A stretch of DNA of 15,293 bases from RGIG4576 sp045656705 (GCA_045656705.1 JAZORR010000044.1:1-15293), one strand, 5' to 3'. Shown: positions 1 through 7,465, counted from the stretch's first letter. The notes: generated by a model not told the origin, from the sequence alone. Made by a program: numbers and translations.

Positions 1-23
1 TTACTAGATGAGTATATTAAAAG

Positions 24-37
24 GCGCTATTAAGCGC
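24..37. repeat. Small GC-rich hairpin
   Basis: GCGCT (24-28) and AGCGC (33-37) form a 5-bp inverted repeat around the loop ATTA. It lies just before the larger hairpin at 41-72. It may be the end of a terminator or repeat element that begins outside the window. Function not known. Confidence 0.4.
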
Positions 38-40
38 AAA

Positions 41-72
41 TATTCCCATAGGGGCGCGCACCTATGGGAATA
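41..72. repeat. Perfect 12-bp inverted repeat, possible terminator or dispersed repeat
   Basis: TATTCCCATAGG (41-52) is exactly complementary to CCTATGGGAATA (61-72), with an 8-base loop GGCGCGCA. No clear T-run follows on the plus strand, so a classical intrinsic terminator is not well supported; an RNA-stabilising hairpin or dispersed palindromic element is equally possible. It sits in a gene-free stretch before the membrane protein gene at 226. Confidence 0.6.
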
Positions 73-79
73 TCTATCA

Positions 80-131
80 TACTTTTTGTCTACTAAGAGT
101 TTTTTACTCTAATTTCATCCTACTTTTTGTC
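80..131. repeat. Direct repeat of TACTTTTTGTC with hairpin between copies
   Basis: The 11-mer TACTTTTTGTC occurs at 80-90 and again at 121-131. Between the copies is a small inverted repeat AGAGT (96-100) / ACTCT (106-110). No open reading frame covers it. It could be an intergenic repeat, or an operator for the gene at 226; the sequence does not decide. Confidence 0.4.
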
Positions 132-225
132 CAGGTAACCAAAAAACACCTCAACACACCTCCAATTACCAATTATTCACTATCTTCGCAAAACAATTAT
201 AAAACAATACTCAGAAACAATAAAT

Positions 226-969
226 ATGAAGACAAGTTTTTACTTCGTGGCGTGGCTATGCGCCTACACTCTTATCAATTTCAGCGGAATTGCATTATTA
301 CAAGAAAATTCTATCATAGTAGCATTGCTATTCGTGTGGCTAATAGCAGGCTTCCTCAACTCTCGATTTGCCAAAGAAATAGGACATATCAGTTCAAAAC
401 AAAACATTGCCCTATTTGAAACCATCTACACCAACAATATCAAGAAATATCGCAAGGATTGCCTAACACGCCTTATCATAGATGGAGCATCATTCACTTA
501 TTTTGCTCTTGTAATTATCGGATTTTTATTGCTCAACATAGGAAGCATAGTAGAGTACATCATCTTCGTGCTGATATTCCTATTGATAACCCACTCCACC
601 TACAAGCAACTCAAGCAATACCTAATGGTAAAAAACGCTACAGAATTCACACCCGAACTCATATCTAAAATATTAAACGAGCAAGGTATGGCTGTATACG
701 AAAGTTATTCATCACAACGCCCTTACCACGAACCCGAAGATTTCGTAACTCACAAAAAACAATCGCTTACCACATTCAAGGTAGTGACCATCACAGCAGC
801 CATTGGCAGTATACTCATAGGTATCTGGTTTATTTGGCAATGGCTACTATACACCATATTTGCCAAAGAAATAGATTTCTTGGTGATATCTCTGATAATG
901 TATGGAAGCATTGCAATCTACTTCGGCGTGAGAGACCTCGTAGATAGTGTGCGCAACTTTAAATCGTAA
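226..969 (+). CDS. Unrecognised six-helix integral membrane protein
   Basis: This gene encodes 247 residues that I cannot assign to a named family. About six hydrophobic segments are visible, roughly residues 4-25, 29-45, 88-107, 109-123, 186-211 and 217-236. Two polar stretches separate them, at about 46-87 and 124-185. It should be an inner-membrane protein with a four-helix N-terminal part and a two-helix C-terminal part. No catalytic motif, signal peptidase site or known domain was recognised. The ATG at 226 follows an A-rich stretch without a Shine-Dalgarno sequence, normal for Bacteroidetes. It stands alone: the upstream gene is outside the window and the next gene downstream has its own promoter. 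The coding call is firm because of length and coherent hydrophobic pattern; the function is unknown. Confidence 0.8.
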   Translation: MKTSFYFVAWLCAYTLINFSGIALLQENSIIVALLFVWLIAGFLNSRFAKEIGHISSKQNIALFETIYTNNIKKYRKDCLTRLIIDGASFTYFALVIIGFLLLNIGSIVEYIIFVLIFLLITHSTYKQLKQYLMVKNATEFTPELISKILNEQGMAVYESYSSQRPYHEPEDFVTHKKQSLTTFKVVTITAAIGSILIGIWFIWQWLLYTIFAKEIDFLVISLIMYGSIAIYFGVRDLVDSVRNFKS

Positions 970-1047
970 AATATACATCTTTTATACCAATTATTACCAC
1001 ATAATTCAATTTTTCTTGATTTTTTGCAACAAAAATTCATAAAAAAT

Positions 1048-1078
1048 TTTGCTATATGCAATTATATACTTACATTTG
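1048..1078 (+). promoter_or_regulatory. Bacteroidetes-type promoter of the leu operon leader
   Basis: TTTG at 1048-1051 and TACATTTG at 1071-1078 are separated by exactly 19 bases, a full match to the Bacteroidetes -33/-7 consensus TTTG-N19-TAnnTTTG. Transcription should start near 1083-1086, about 11-14 bases before the leader peptide ATG at 1097. It would drive leuACD-cimA-leuB through the attenuator. Confidence 0.8.
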
Positions 1079-1096
1079 CAAAAAGAAAACTGAAAT

Positions 1097-1177
1097 ATGA
1101 CAAGCATTTATTCAAATATTATAATTTCTATTAGTCTGCTGCTGGGTATTATTATCAAGCCAGTAAAGGTTGTGTAA
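1097..1177 (+). CDS. Branched-chain amino acid leader peptide (26 aa)
   Basis: A 26-codon ORF lies between the promoter and the terminator upstream of leuA. Fourteen of 26 residues are branched-chain: Ile at 4, 8, 9, 10, 12, 18, 19 and 20; Leu at 14-16; Val at 23, 25 and 26. The core reads NIIISISLLLGIIIKPVKVV. The three consecutive Leu codons are all CTG, a codon I do not find in frame anywhere in leuA. This composition is the signature of a ribosome-stalling leader peptide such as ilvL or leuL of enterobacteria, though no sequence relationship is implied. Its last codons contain AAAGGTTG (1165-1172), which can pair with the downstream terminator arm. Its job would be to sense charged tRNA-Ile and tRNA-Leu. 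The Val codons lie within or next to the pairing arm, so Val shortage should not relieve termination in the same way. Confidence 0.85.
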   Translation: MTSIYSNIIISISLLLGIIIKPVKVV

Positions 1178-1237
1178 TTTGAAATAGTGCTTACAAAACA
1201 AAGAAAACTATTATAAAACTTAATTATATCAACCTTT
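1165..1237 (+). promoter_or_regulatory. Predicted antiterminator pairing
   Basis: AAAGGTTG at 1165-1172, inside the end of the leader ORF, is complementary over 8 bp to CAACCTTT at 1230-1237, the 5' arm of the terminator. The same octamer recurs in the terminator 3' arm (1252-1259), so the two structures exclude each other. A 6-bp AATAGT/ACTATT hairpin (1183-1188 with 1207-1212) lies between the arms and could bring them together. A ribosome at the stop codon (1175-1177) would cover the first arm. The pairing is seen in the sequence; the mechanism is inferred. Confidence 0.7.
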
Positions 1238-1267
1238 CTTCTCGCAAAAAGAAAGGTTGTTTTATTT
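1230..1267 (+). terminator. Intrinsic terminator (attenuator) before leuA
   Basis: CAACCTTTCTT (1230-1240) and AAGAAAGGTTG (1249-1259) form a perfect 11-bp stem with an 8-base loop, followed by TTTTATTT (1260-1267). It lies after the promoter and leader ORF and 38 bases before the leuA start, so it must be read through for the operon to be expressed. That position marks it as an attenuator and not the end of an upstream gene. Confidence 0.88.
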
Positions 1268-1305
1268 AAAGTATTACCTATTGAAATACAAAACTATAAA
1301 AATAT

Positions 1306-2805
1306 ATGGACAATAGACTTTACATTTTCGACACCACATTACGCGATGGCGAACAAGTGCCAGGTTGTCAGCTCAACACAGTAGAAAAAATACAAGTAGC
1401 CAAAGCACTTGAAGAACTCGGCGTGGATATTATAGAAGCAGGTTTTCCTGTATCGAGTCCGGGCGATTTCAACTCAGTGATTGAAATCTCAAAAGCCGTG
1501 ACATGGCCTACTATATGCGCACTCACTCGTGCCGTTGAAAAAGACATTGATGTGGCTGCCGAAGCATTACAATATGCCAAACGCAAACGTATTCACACAG
1601 GTATAGGCACATCAGACTATCATATTAAATATAAATTCAATAGCACACGCGAAGAAATACTTGAACGTGCTATCAAATGCGTAAAATATGCCAAGAAATA
1701 TGTAGAAGATGTACAGTTCTATGCCGAAGATGCAGGCCGTTCGGACAACGAATACCTTGCAAGAGTGGTGGAAGCAGTAATCAAAGCAGGGGCTACAGTG
1801 ATCAACATCCCCGACACCACTGGGTATTGTCTACCAGAAGAATTTGGTGCAAAAATCAAGTATCTTATCGACCATGTAGACGGTATCGATAAAGTGACTA
1901 TTGCCACACACTGTCACAACGACCTCGGTATGGCTACAGCCAATACTATTTCGGGTATTCTAAATGGTGCACGCCAAGCAGAAGTAACCATCAACGGTAT
2001 AGGCGAACGTGCAGGTAACACATCACTCGAAGAAGTAGCAATGGTATTTAAGAGCCATAAAGATCTCGGAATAGTGACCAATATCAACACTCCAAAGATT
2101 TACAAAACAAGTAAGATGGTATCGAGCTTGATGAATATGCCAGTGCAACCAAATAAAGCTATTGTGGGACGCAACGCATTTGCACACTCATCGGGTATCC
2201 ACCAAGATGGAGTGCTAAAGAATCGCGAAAGTTACGAAATCATCGATCCTAAAGATGTGGGTATCGAAGATCCAAACTCAATTGTACTTACTGCACGCAG
2301 TGGTCACGCAGCGTTAAAGCACAGATTACAAGTGCTTGGTATAGAAATGGACAAGGATGCACTCGATGTAGCATACCAAGAATTCCTCAAACTCGCCGAC
2401 CGCAAGAAAAATATCACCGACGACGATATACTTGTGCTTGCTGGCAAACATCGCGACAAAGATGCTCGCATCAAACTTGATTACCTACAAGTGACATCGG
2501 GTGTGGGTGTACGTTCGGTGGCAAGCGTAGGCTTGTGCATTGCAGGCGAAAAATTCGAGGCTTGTGCCACAGGAAATGGCCCTGTAGATGCAGCAATTAC
2601 AGCTATCAAACAAATCATACATCGCCAAATGATTGTTCAAGAATTCCTAATCCAAGCGATCACACGAGGAAGCAACGATGTGGGTAAAGTGCATATGACA
2701 GTCGAATATGACGGCAACCACTATTATGGATTCTCTGCTAATACCGATATTGTGGCAGCATCTACCGAAGCATTTATCGATGCTATCAACAAATTTGTGA
2801 AATAA
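1306..2805 (+). CDS. leuA: 2-isopropylmalate synthase
   Basis: LeuA condenses acetyl-CoA with 2-oxoisovalerate to give 2-isopropylmalate, the first committed step of leucine synthesis, in the cytoplasm. The 499 residues match the usual short bacterial form. The TIM-barrel domain begins with TTLRDGEQ (catalytic Arg13, metal ligand Asp14) and carries the metal-binding HCHNDLG motif (His202, His204) and the GERAGNTSLEE motif. The C-terminal part, from about residue 390, is the LeuA allosteric dimerisation domain that normally binds leucine, so feedback inhibition is likely. It is the first gene of leuA-leuC-leuD-cimA-leuB and lies directly behind the attenuator at 1097-1267. The next gene begins 41 bases downstream. 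It differs clearly from the second synthase at 4874, which has citramalate synthase features. Identification is firm. Confidence 0.95.
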   Translation: MDNRLYIFDTTLRDGEQVPGCQLNTVEKIQVAKALEELGVDIIEAGFPVSSPGDFNSVIEISKAVTWPTICALTRAVEKDIDVAAEALQYAKRKRIHTGIGTSDYHIKYKFNSTREEILERAIKCVKYAKKYVEDVQFYAEDAGRSDNEYLARVVEAVIKAGATVINIPDTTGYCLPEEFGAKIKYLIDHVDGIDKVTIATHCHNDLGMATANTISGILNGARQAEVTINGIGERAGNTSLEEVAMVFKSHKDLGIVTNINTPKIYKTSKMVSSLMNMPVQPNKAIVGRNAFAHSSGIHQDGVLKNRESYEIIDPKDVGIEDPNSIVLTARSGHAALKHRLQVLGIEMDKDALDVAYQEFLKLADRKKNITDDDILVLAGKHRDKDARIKLDYLQVTSGVGVRSVASVGLCIAGEKFEACATGNGPVDAAITAIKQIIHRQMIVQEFLIQAITRGSNDVGKVHMTVEYDGNHYYGFSANTDIVAASTEAFIDAINKFVK

Positions 2806-2846
2806 CAATAAGTATATAGTTAAATATAACTTTACATCATTACGAT

Positions 2847-4238
2847 ATGAATACTCTTTTTGACAAAATATGGGACGCACACGTGGTAAATCTAATCCCT
2901 GGAGGTCCATCTCAATTATACATCGACCGTCATTATTGCCACGAGGTAACAAGTCCTCAAGCATTTGCAGGATTGAGAGAAAGGGGCATTAAAGTTTTTC
3001 GTCCTGAAAAAACTTTCTGCTCACCCGACCACAATATCCCTACCCTCAACCAAGATCAACCAATCCAAGATCCAGTATCACGCAATCAGGTGGAAACACT
3101 CACCAAGAATGCTAACGACTTTGGTGTAACGCTTTATGGTCTTGGCCATCCAAAGAATGGTATTATCCACGTTATTGGTCCAGAAAACGGACTGACACTT
3201 CCTGGTTACACTATAGTGTGTGGAGATAGCCACACTTCTACTCACGGAGCATTTGGAGCAGTGGCATTCGGTATAGGCACAAGCGAGGTCGAAATGGTGC
3301 TTGCATCGCAATGCATCCTTCAACCAAAGCCTAAAACTATGCGCATCAATGTGAATGGTAAACTAAAACCATTTGTAACTGCAAAAGACATAGCACTATA
3401 CATTATCAGCAAAATGACCACAGGTGGTGCCACAGGTTATTTCGTGGAATATGCAGGTGAAGCCATTCGCAACCTATCGATGGAAGAACGTATGACTGTG
3501 TGCAACCTAAGTATTGAAATGGGAGCTCGCGGTGGTATGATAGCCCCAGACGAAACCACTTTTGCCTATGTGAAAGGTCGGGAATTTGCTCCTAAAGGCG
3601 AAGATTGGGATAAGGCAGTGGCATATTGGGAAACCTTGAAGAGCGACGACGATGCAGTGTTTGATATGGAAATCGATTTCGATGCAGCCGATATCAACCC
3701 ACGCATCACATATGGCACAAATCCAGGTATGGGTATGGGCATTGAAGACACGATCCCTACTATTGACCAAATAGACGAAGCTGGCAAGATTTCATTCCAA
3801 AAATCTCTTGACTACATGGGATTTGAAGCCGGTCAGAAACTTGAAGGTCACCCTATCGATTATGTATTCCTCGGCTCATGCACCAACGGACGCATTGAAG
3901 ACTTCCGTGCATTTGCACAATTTGTGAAAGGTAAAAAGAAAGCCGATAATGTGACAGCATGGCTTGTGCCAGGTTCGTGGGGTGTAGATAAGCAAATCCG
4001 CGAAGAAGGTATCGACAAAATTCTTGAAGAAGCAGGATTTGAATTGCGTCAACCAGGATGTTCAGCATGTCTTGCAATGAACGAAGATAAAGTGCCTGCA
4101 GGCAAATATGCTGTATCCACATCCAATCGCAACTTTGAAGGTCGTCAAGGTCCGGGTTCACGCACCATACTTGCCGGTCCACTCGTAGCAGCGGCTGCAG
4201 CAATTACAGGGAAAATCACTAATCCTGCCAATGTCTAA
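2847..4238 (+). CDS. leuC: 3-isopropylmalate dehydratase large subunit
   Basis: LeuC carries the [4Fe-4S] cluster of isopropylmalate isomerase and works as a heterodimer with LeuD, moving the hydroxyl group of 2-isopropylmalate to give 3-isopropylmalate. The 463 residues agree with the bacterial single-domain LeuC (about 466). Visible motifs are the N-terminal IDRHYCHEVTSPQAF, the central CGDSHTSTHGAFG and three cluster ligands: Cys345 in GSCTNGR, and Cys405 and Cys408 in PGCSACLAMN. These are aconitase-family ligands in their expected positions. The gene lies 41 bases after leuA and 20 bases before leuD in the same operon. Because cimA is present, the same isomerase probably also converts citramalate to beta-methylmalate on the route to isoleucine; this second role is known for LeuCD in other organisms and is inferred here. 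Confidence 0.95.
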   Translation: MNTLFDKIWDAHVVNLIPGGPSQLYIDRHYCHEVTSPQAFAGLRERGIKVFRPEKTFCSPDHNIPTLNQDQPIQDPVSRNQVETLTKNANDFGVTLYGLGHPKNGIIHVIGPENGLTLPGYTIVCGDSHTSTHGAFGAVAFGIGTSEVEMVLASQCILQPKPKTMRINVNGKLKPFVTAKDIALYIISKMTTGGATGYFVEYAGEAIRNLSMEERMTVCNLSIEMGARGGMIAPDETTFAYVKGREFAPKGEDWDKAVAYWETLKSDDDAVFDMEIDFDAADINPRITYGTNPGMGMGIEDTIPTIDQIDEAGKISFQKSLDYMGFEAGQKLEGHPIDYVFLGSCTNGRIEDFRAFAQFVKGKKKADNVTAWLVPGSWGVDKQIREEGIDKILEEAGFELRQPGCSACLAMNEDKVPAGKYAVSTSNRNFEGRQGPGSRTILAGPLVAAAAAITGKITNPANV

Positions 4239-4258
4239 CCTCAACCATTCACACAATT

Positions 4259-4849
4259 ATGAAAGATAAATTTGTAACATTCTCGTCGACATGCGTTCCT
4301 CTACCAATGGAAAATGTAGACACAGACCAAATAATCCCTGCTCGTTTCCTTAAAGCAACCTCTCGCCAAGGATTTGGCGACAATCTATTCAGAGATTGGC
4401 GTTACGACAAAGACGGCAACCCCATAGAGTCATTCGTACTTAACAATCCCACTTATAGTGGCACCATCCTTGTGGCAGGCAAGAACTTCGGCTCGGGTTC
4501 GAGTAGAGAACACGCAGCGTGGGCAGTAGCTGGATACGGCTTTAAAGTAGTGGTTTCAAGTTTCTTTGCCGATATTTTCAAGAATAACGCACTAAACAAC
4601 TGCGTGCTTCCTGTGGTGGTAAGCGAGCCGTTCCTTGCATCACTATTTGCCTCAATCAATGCAAATCCAAAGATGCAAGTAACTGTAAATCTTGAAGAGC
4701 AAACCATTACAAACGAGGCCACAGGCGAAAAAGAATCATTTGATATCAATCCATATAAGAAAAATTGTCTTCTTCAAGGATATGACGACATCGATTTCCT
4801 TCTAAGCAAGAAAGACGATATAGAAGCTTGGGAAAACAATAACAAGTAA
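4259..4849 (+). CDS. leuD: 3-isopropylmalate dehydratase small subunit
   Basis: LeuD is the swivelling small subunit that completes the isopropylmalate isomerase active site with LeuC. Its 196 residues match the bacterial LeuD length (about 200). The N-terminal region has NVDTDQIIPARFL, and residues 74-85 read GKNFGSGSSREH, the family's substrate-binding loop. The C-terminal part contains the expected YKKNCLLQGYDDIDFLL segment. The start at 4259 is 20 bases after the leuC stop and the cimA start follows after 24 bases, so it is translated from the same polycistronic message. No anomaly was seen. Like LeuC it likely serves both the leucine and the citramalate branch. Confidence 0.95.
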   Translation: MKDKFVTFSSTCVPLPMENVDTDQIIPARFLKATSRQGFGDNLFRDWRYDKDGNPIESFVLNNPTYSGTILVAGKNFGSGSSREHAAWAVAGYGFKVVVSSFFADIFKNNALNNCVLPVVVSEPFLASLFASINANPKMQVTVNLEEQTITNEATGEKESFDINPYKKNCLLQGYDDIDFLLSKKDDIEAWENNNK

Positions 4850-4873
4850 TATTTACTCATCTACAATCTGACA

Positions 4874-6391
4874 ATGCAAATTGAACTTTTAGATACTACA
4901 CTACGCGATGGGGAGCAAACTTCGGGCGTAAGTTTCTCTCCATCAGAAAAGTTAACGATAACAAAACTTATTCTTACCGAATTACTCGTGCCACGCATCG
5001 AAATTGCATCGGCACGCGTATCTTCGGGCGAATTTGAATCGGTCACCAAAATTTGCAATTGGGCTAAACAAACCAACAATCTCGAACGCATCGAAATCCT
5101 TGGTTTCGTGGATAAAGGCATTTCAATAAAATGGGTGAAAGATGTAGGTGGCAAGGTTATCAACCTACTTACTAAGGGATCGGAACGCCATTGTCGCTTG
5201 CAACTCAAGAAAACACCAGAAGAACATTGGGCTGACGTTCGAAATGAAATAAAAATGGCACACGCCGAAGGGCTAACCATCAATGTTTATCTTGAGGACT
5301 GGTCGAACGGCATCATCCAATCGCCACAATATGTATATGATATGGTAGAACACTTGAAAGACCTACCTATCAAGCGATTTATGCTCCCCGATACACTCGG
5401 TATTATGAACCCCAACCAAGTGTTTGAGTATTGCAAGAGAATGGTGACACGATTTCCTGAATTGCATTTCGACTTCCATGCTCACAACGATTACGACTTA
5501 GCCACAGCCAATTCATTCGCTGCAGGTCTTGTGGGTATCAAGGGATTACACTGCACCATCAACGGACTTGGCGAAAGAGCCGGAAATGCTCCTATGTCGA
5601 GCGTGGTGACTGTGATTCACGATATGCTGAATATGAAAACCGGCATAGACGAAAGCAAAATCAACAAAATAAGCCACATCATAGAGGCACTCTCGGGTGT
5701 AATGGTCCCTTCAAACAAGCCTATTATCGGAGATAACGTGTTTACGCAATGTGCAGGTGTTCACGCCGATGGCGACTCTAAGAACAATCTTTATTTTAAC
5801 GATCTGCTCCCCGAACGCTTCGGTCGCGAAAGAGAATATGCACTTGGTAAAACATCGGGCAAGGCCAATATTCGCAAGAACCTTGAAGTGCTCGGTATAG
5901 AACTCAATGAGGAAGATATACAAAAGGTGACTCAGCGTATTATCGAACTCGGTGACAAAAAGGAAATGGTAACTCAATCCGACCTTCCCTATATCGTTGC
6001 CGACGTGCTTAAACACGATATTCAGCACAATCACGTAAAGGTGATAAACTATGCACTCAATCTTTCGCAAGGCTTGAAACCGACAGCCACAGTGAAGTTT
6101 GAAATCAATGGTGAAGAATATCAACAATCGGCAGTAGGTGACGGTCAGTACGACGCATTTGTAAAGGCTGTAAAACGTATCTACAAGGACAATCTCAATC
6201 GTCCATTCCCTCTGCTCACAAACTATGCAGTAACCATCCCTCCTGGTGGACGCACCGATGCATTCGTGCAAACAACCATCAGTTGGGAATACAAAGGTCA
6301 CGCTATCAAAACCCGAGGTCTTGATGCCGACCAAACTGAGGCTGCTATCCAAGCCACAGTGAAAATGCTTAACATTATTGAAAACCTATAA
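4874..6391 (+). CDS. cimA: (R)-citramalate synthase, Leptospira type
   Basis: This 505-residue enzyme of the LeuA superfamily should condense acetyl-CoA with pyruvate to (R)-citramalate, opening a threonine-independent route to isoleucine. I recognise close resemblance to Leptospira interrogans citramalate synthase, for example in the segments RIEIASARVS, NVYLEDWSNG, HNDYDLATANS, GVHADGD and PERFGR. Counting places Arg11, Asp12 and Glu141 at the catalytic and metal positions. Leu76, Leu99 and Tyr139 occupy the positions that line the pyruvate pocket in the Leptospira enzyme (recalled as Leu81, Leu104 and Tyr144). His297, Asp299, Asn305, Leu306 and Tyr307 match its C-terminal catalytic motif. 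A LeuA-type regulatory domain fills roughly residues 380-505, so feedback inhibition, probably by isoleucine, is expected. Such genes are often labelled as a second 2-isopropylmalate synthase; the residues and the Ile-rich leader argue for citramalate synthase. It lies between leuD and leuB. Confidence 0.85.
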   Translation: MQIELLDTTLRDGEQTSGVSFSPSEKLTITKLILTELLVPRIEIASARVSSGEFESVTKICNWAKQTNNLERIEILGFVDKGISIKWVKDVGGKVINLLTKGSERHCRLQLKKTPEEHWADVRNEIKMAHAEGLTINVYLEDWSNGIIQSPQYVYDMVEHLKDLPIKRFMLPDTLGIMNPNQVFEYCKRMVTRFPELHFDFHAHNDYDLATANSFAAGLVGIKGLHCTINGLGERAGNAPMSSVVTVIHDMLNMKTGIDESKINKISHIIEALSGVMVPSNKPIIGDNVFTQCAGVHADGDSKNNLYFNDLLPERFGREREYALGKTSGKANIRKNLEVLGIELNEEDIQKVTQRIIELGDKKEMVTQSDLPYIVADVLKHDIQHNHVKVINYALNLSQGLKPTATVKFEINGEEYQQSAVGDGQYDAFVKAVKRIYKDNLNRPFPLLTNYAVTIPPGGRTDAFVQTTISWEYKGHAIKTRGLDADQTEAAIQATVKMLNIIENL

Positions 6392-6403
6392 CATTTTTAC
6401 AAT

Positions 6404-7465
6404 ATGAAACTTAAAATAGCGGTTCTTCCTGGCGACGGAATTGGAACAGAAATATCAAAACAAGGCGTAGACGTAATGACCGCCGTATGTAATAAATTCA
6501 ACCACGAAGTATCTTACGAATATGCAATATGTGGTGCCGATGCTATCGACAAAGTAGGCAACCCATTTCCAGAAGAAACATACGAAGTGTGCAAAAATGC
6601 CGATGCGGTGCTATTCTCGGCTGTAGGCAATCCTAAGTTTGACAACGACCCCACTGCGAAGGTTCGTCCCGAACAAGGCCTGCTCGCTATGCGCAAGAAG
6701 CTCGGATTATTTGCCAATATTCGTCCCGTGCAAACTTTTGCGTGTCTACTTCACAAGTCACCACTTCGTCCCGAACTTGTAGAAGGTGCCGATTTCATCT
6801 GCATCCGCGAACTTACTGGTGGTATGTATTTTGGCGAAAAATATCAAGACAATGATAAGGCCTACGATACCAACTATTACACTCGTCCCGAAATAGAACG
6901 CATCTTGAAAGTGGGATTTGAATATGCTATGAAGCGCAGAAAGCATCTAACCGTAGTAGACAAGGCAAATGTGCTTGCATCGAGCCGTCTATGGCGACAA
7001 ATAGCGCAAGAAATGGCACCTCAATACCCTGAAGTCACTACCGACTATATGTATGTAGACAATGCCGCTATGCGCATGATTCAAGATCCTAAATTCTTTG
7101 ATGTAATGGTCACAGAAAACACTTTTGGCGACATTCTCACCGATGAAGGATCTGTAATTAGCGGTTCTATGGGCTTGCTTCCTTCAGCCTCAACAGGCGA
7201 AAGCACTCCAGTATTCGAACCCATCCATGGTTCGTGGCCACAAGCCAAGGGATTGAACATCGCAAACCCATTGGCACAAATCCTATCAGTGGCAATGCTT
7301 TTTGAATACTTTGATCTAAAAGAAGAAGGAGCATTGATACGCAAAGCTGTAGATGCATCACTCGACGCCAACGTACGCACCCCCGAAATACAAGTAGAAG
7401 GTGCACCTAAATATGGCACTACCGACATTGGTGCATGGATTGTAGACTATATAAACAAAGCATAA
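6404..7465 (+). CDS. leuB: 3-isopropylmalate dehydrogenase
   Basis: LeuB oxidatively decarboxylates 3-isopropylmalate with NAD+ to 2-oxoisocaproate, the last specific step before transamination to leucine. Its 353 residues fit the family. Seen are the N-terminal GDGIG, substrate-binding Arg97, Arg107 and Arg135, catalytic Tyr142 and Lys187, and the metal-binding aspartates Asp219, Asp243 and Asp247 in TENTFGDILTDEGS. The nucleotide-binding region reads EPIHGSWPQAKGLNIANP; the insert after HGS differs from the common HGSAPDIAGK form but the rest is canonical. The gene starts 12 bases after cimA and ends the operon, followed by the terminator at 7486-7523. With CimA and LeuCD it would also oxidise beta-methylmalate to 2-oxobutyrate, feeding isoleucine synthesis; this dual role is inferred from context. 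Confidence 0.95.
   Translation: MKLKIAVLPGDGIGTEISKQGVDVMTAVCNKFNHEVSYEYAICGADAIDKVGNPFPEETYEVCKNADAVLFSAVGNPKFDNDPTAKVRPEQGLLAMRKKLGLFANIRPVQTFACLLHKSPLRPELVEGADFICIRELTGGMYFGEKYQDNDKAYDTNYYTRPEIERILKVGFEYAMKRRKHLTVVDKANVLASSRLWRQIAQEMAPQYPEVTTDYMYVDNAAMRMIQDPKFFDVMVTENTFGDILTDEGSVISGSMGLLPSASTGESTPVFEPIHGSWPQAKGLNIANPLAQILSVAMLFEYFDLKEEGALIRKAVDASLDANVRTPEIQVEGAPKYGTTDIGAWIVDYINKA

Noticed and set aside
970..1305. T-box or leucine riboswitch upstream of leuA
   Set aside because: No T-box sequence or other known riboswitch core was seen; the leader ORF with Ile/Leu runs and competing hairpins explains the region better.
5711..6352. 213-codon minus-strand frame within cimA
   Set aside because: Shadow of cimA, whose catalytic motifs run through the same DNA in the plus frame.
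4874..6391. Annotation as a duplicate leuA
   Set aside because: Pocket residues and overall resemblance match Leptospira citramalate synthase, not 2-isopropylmalate synthase.
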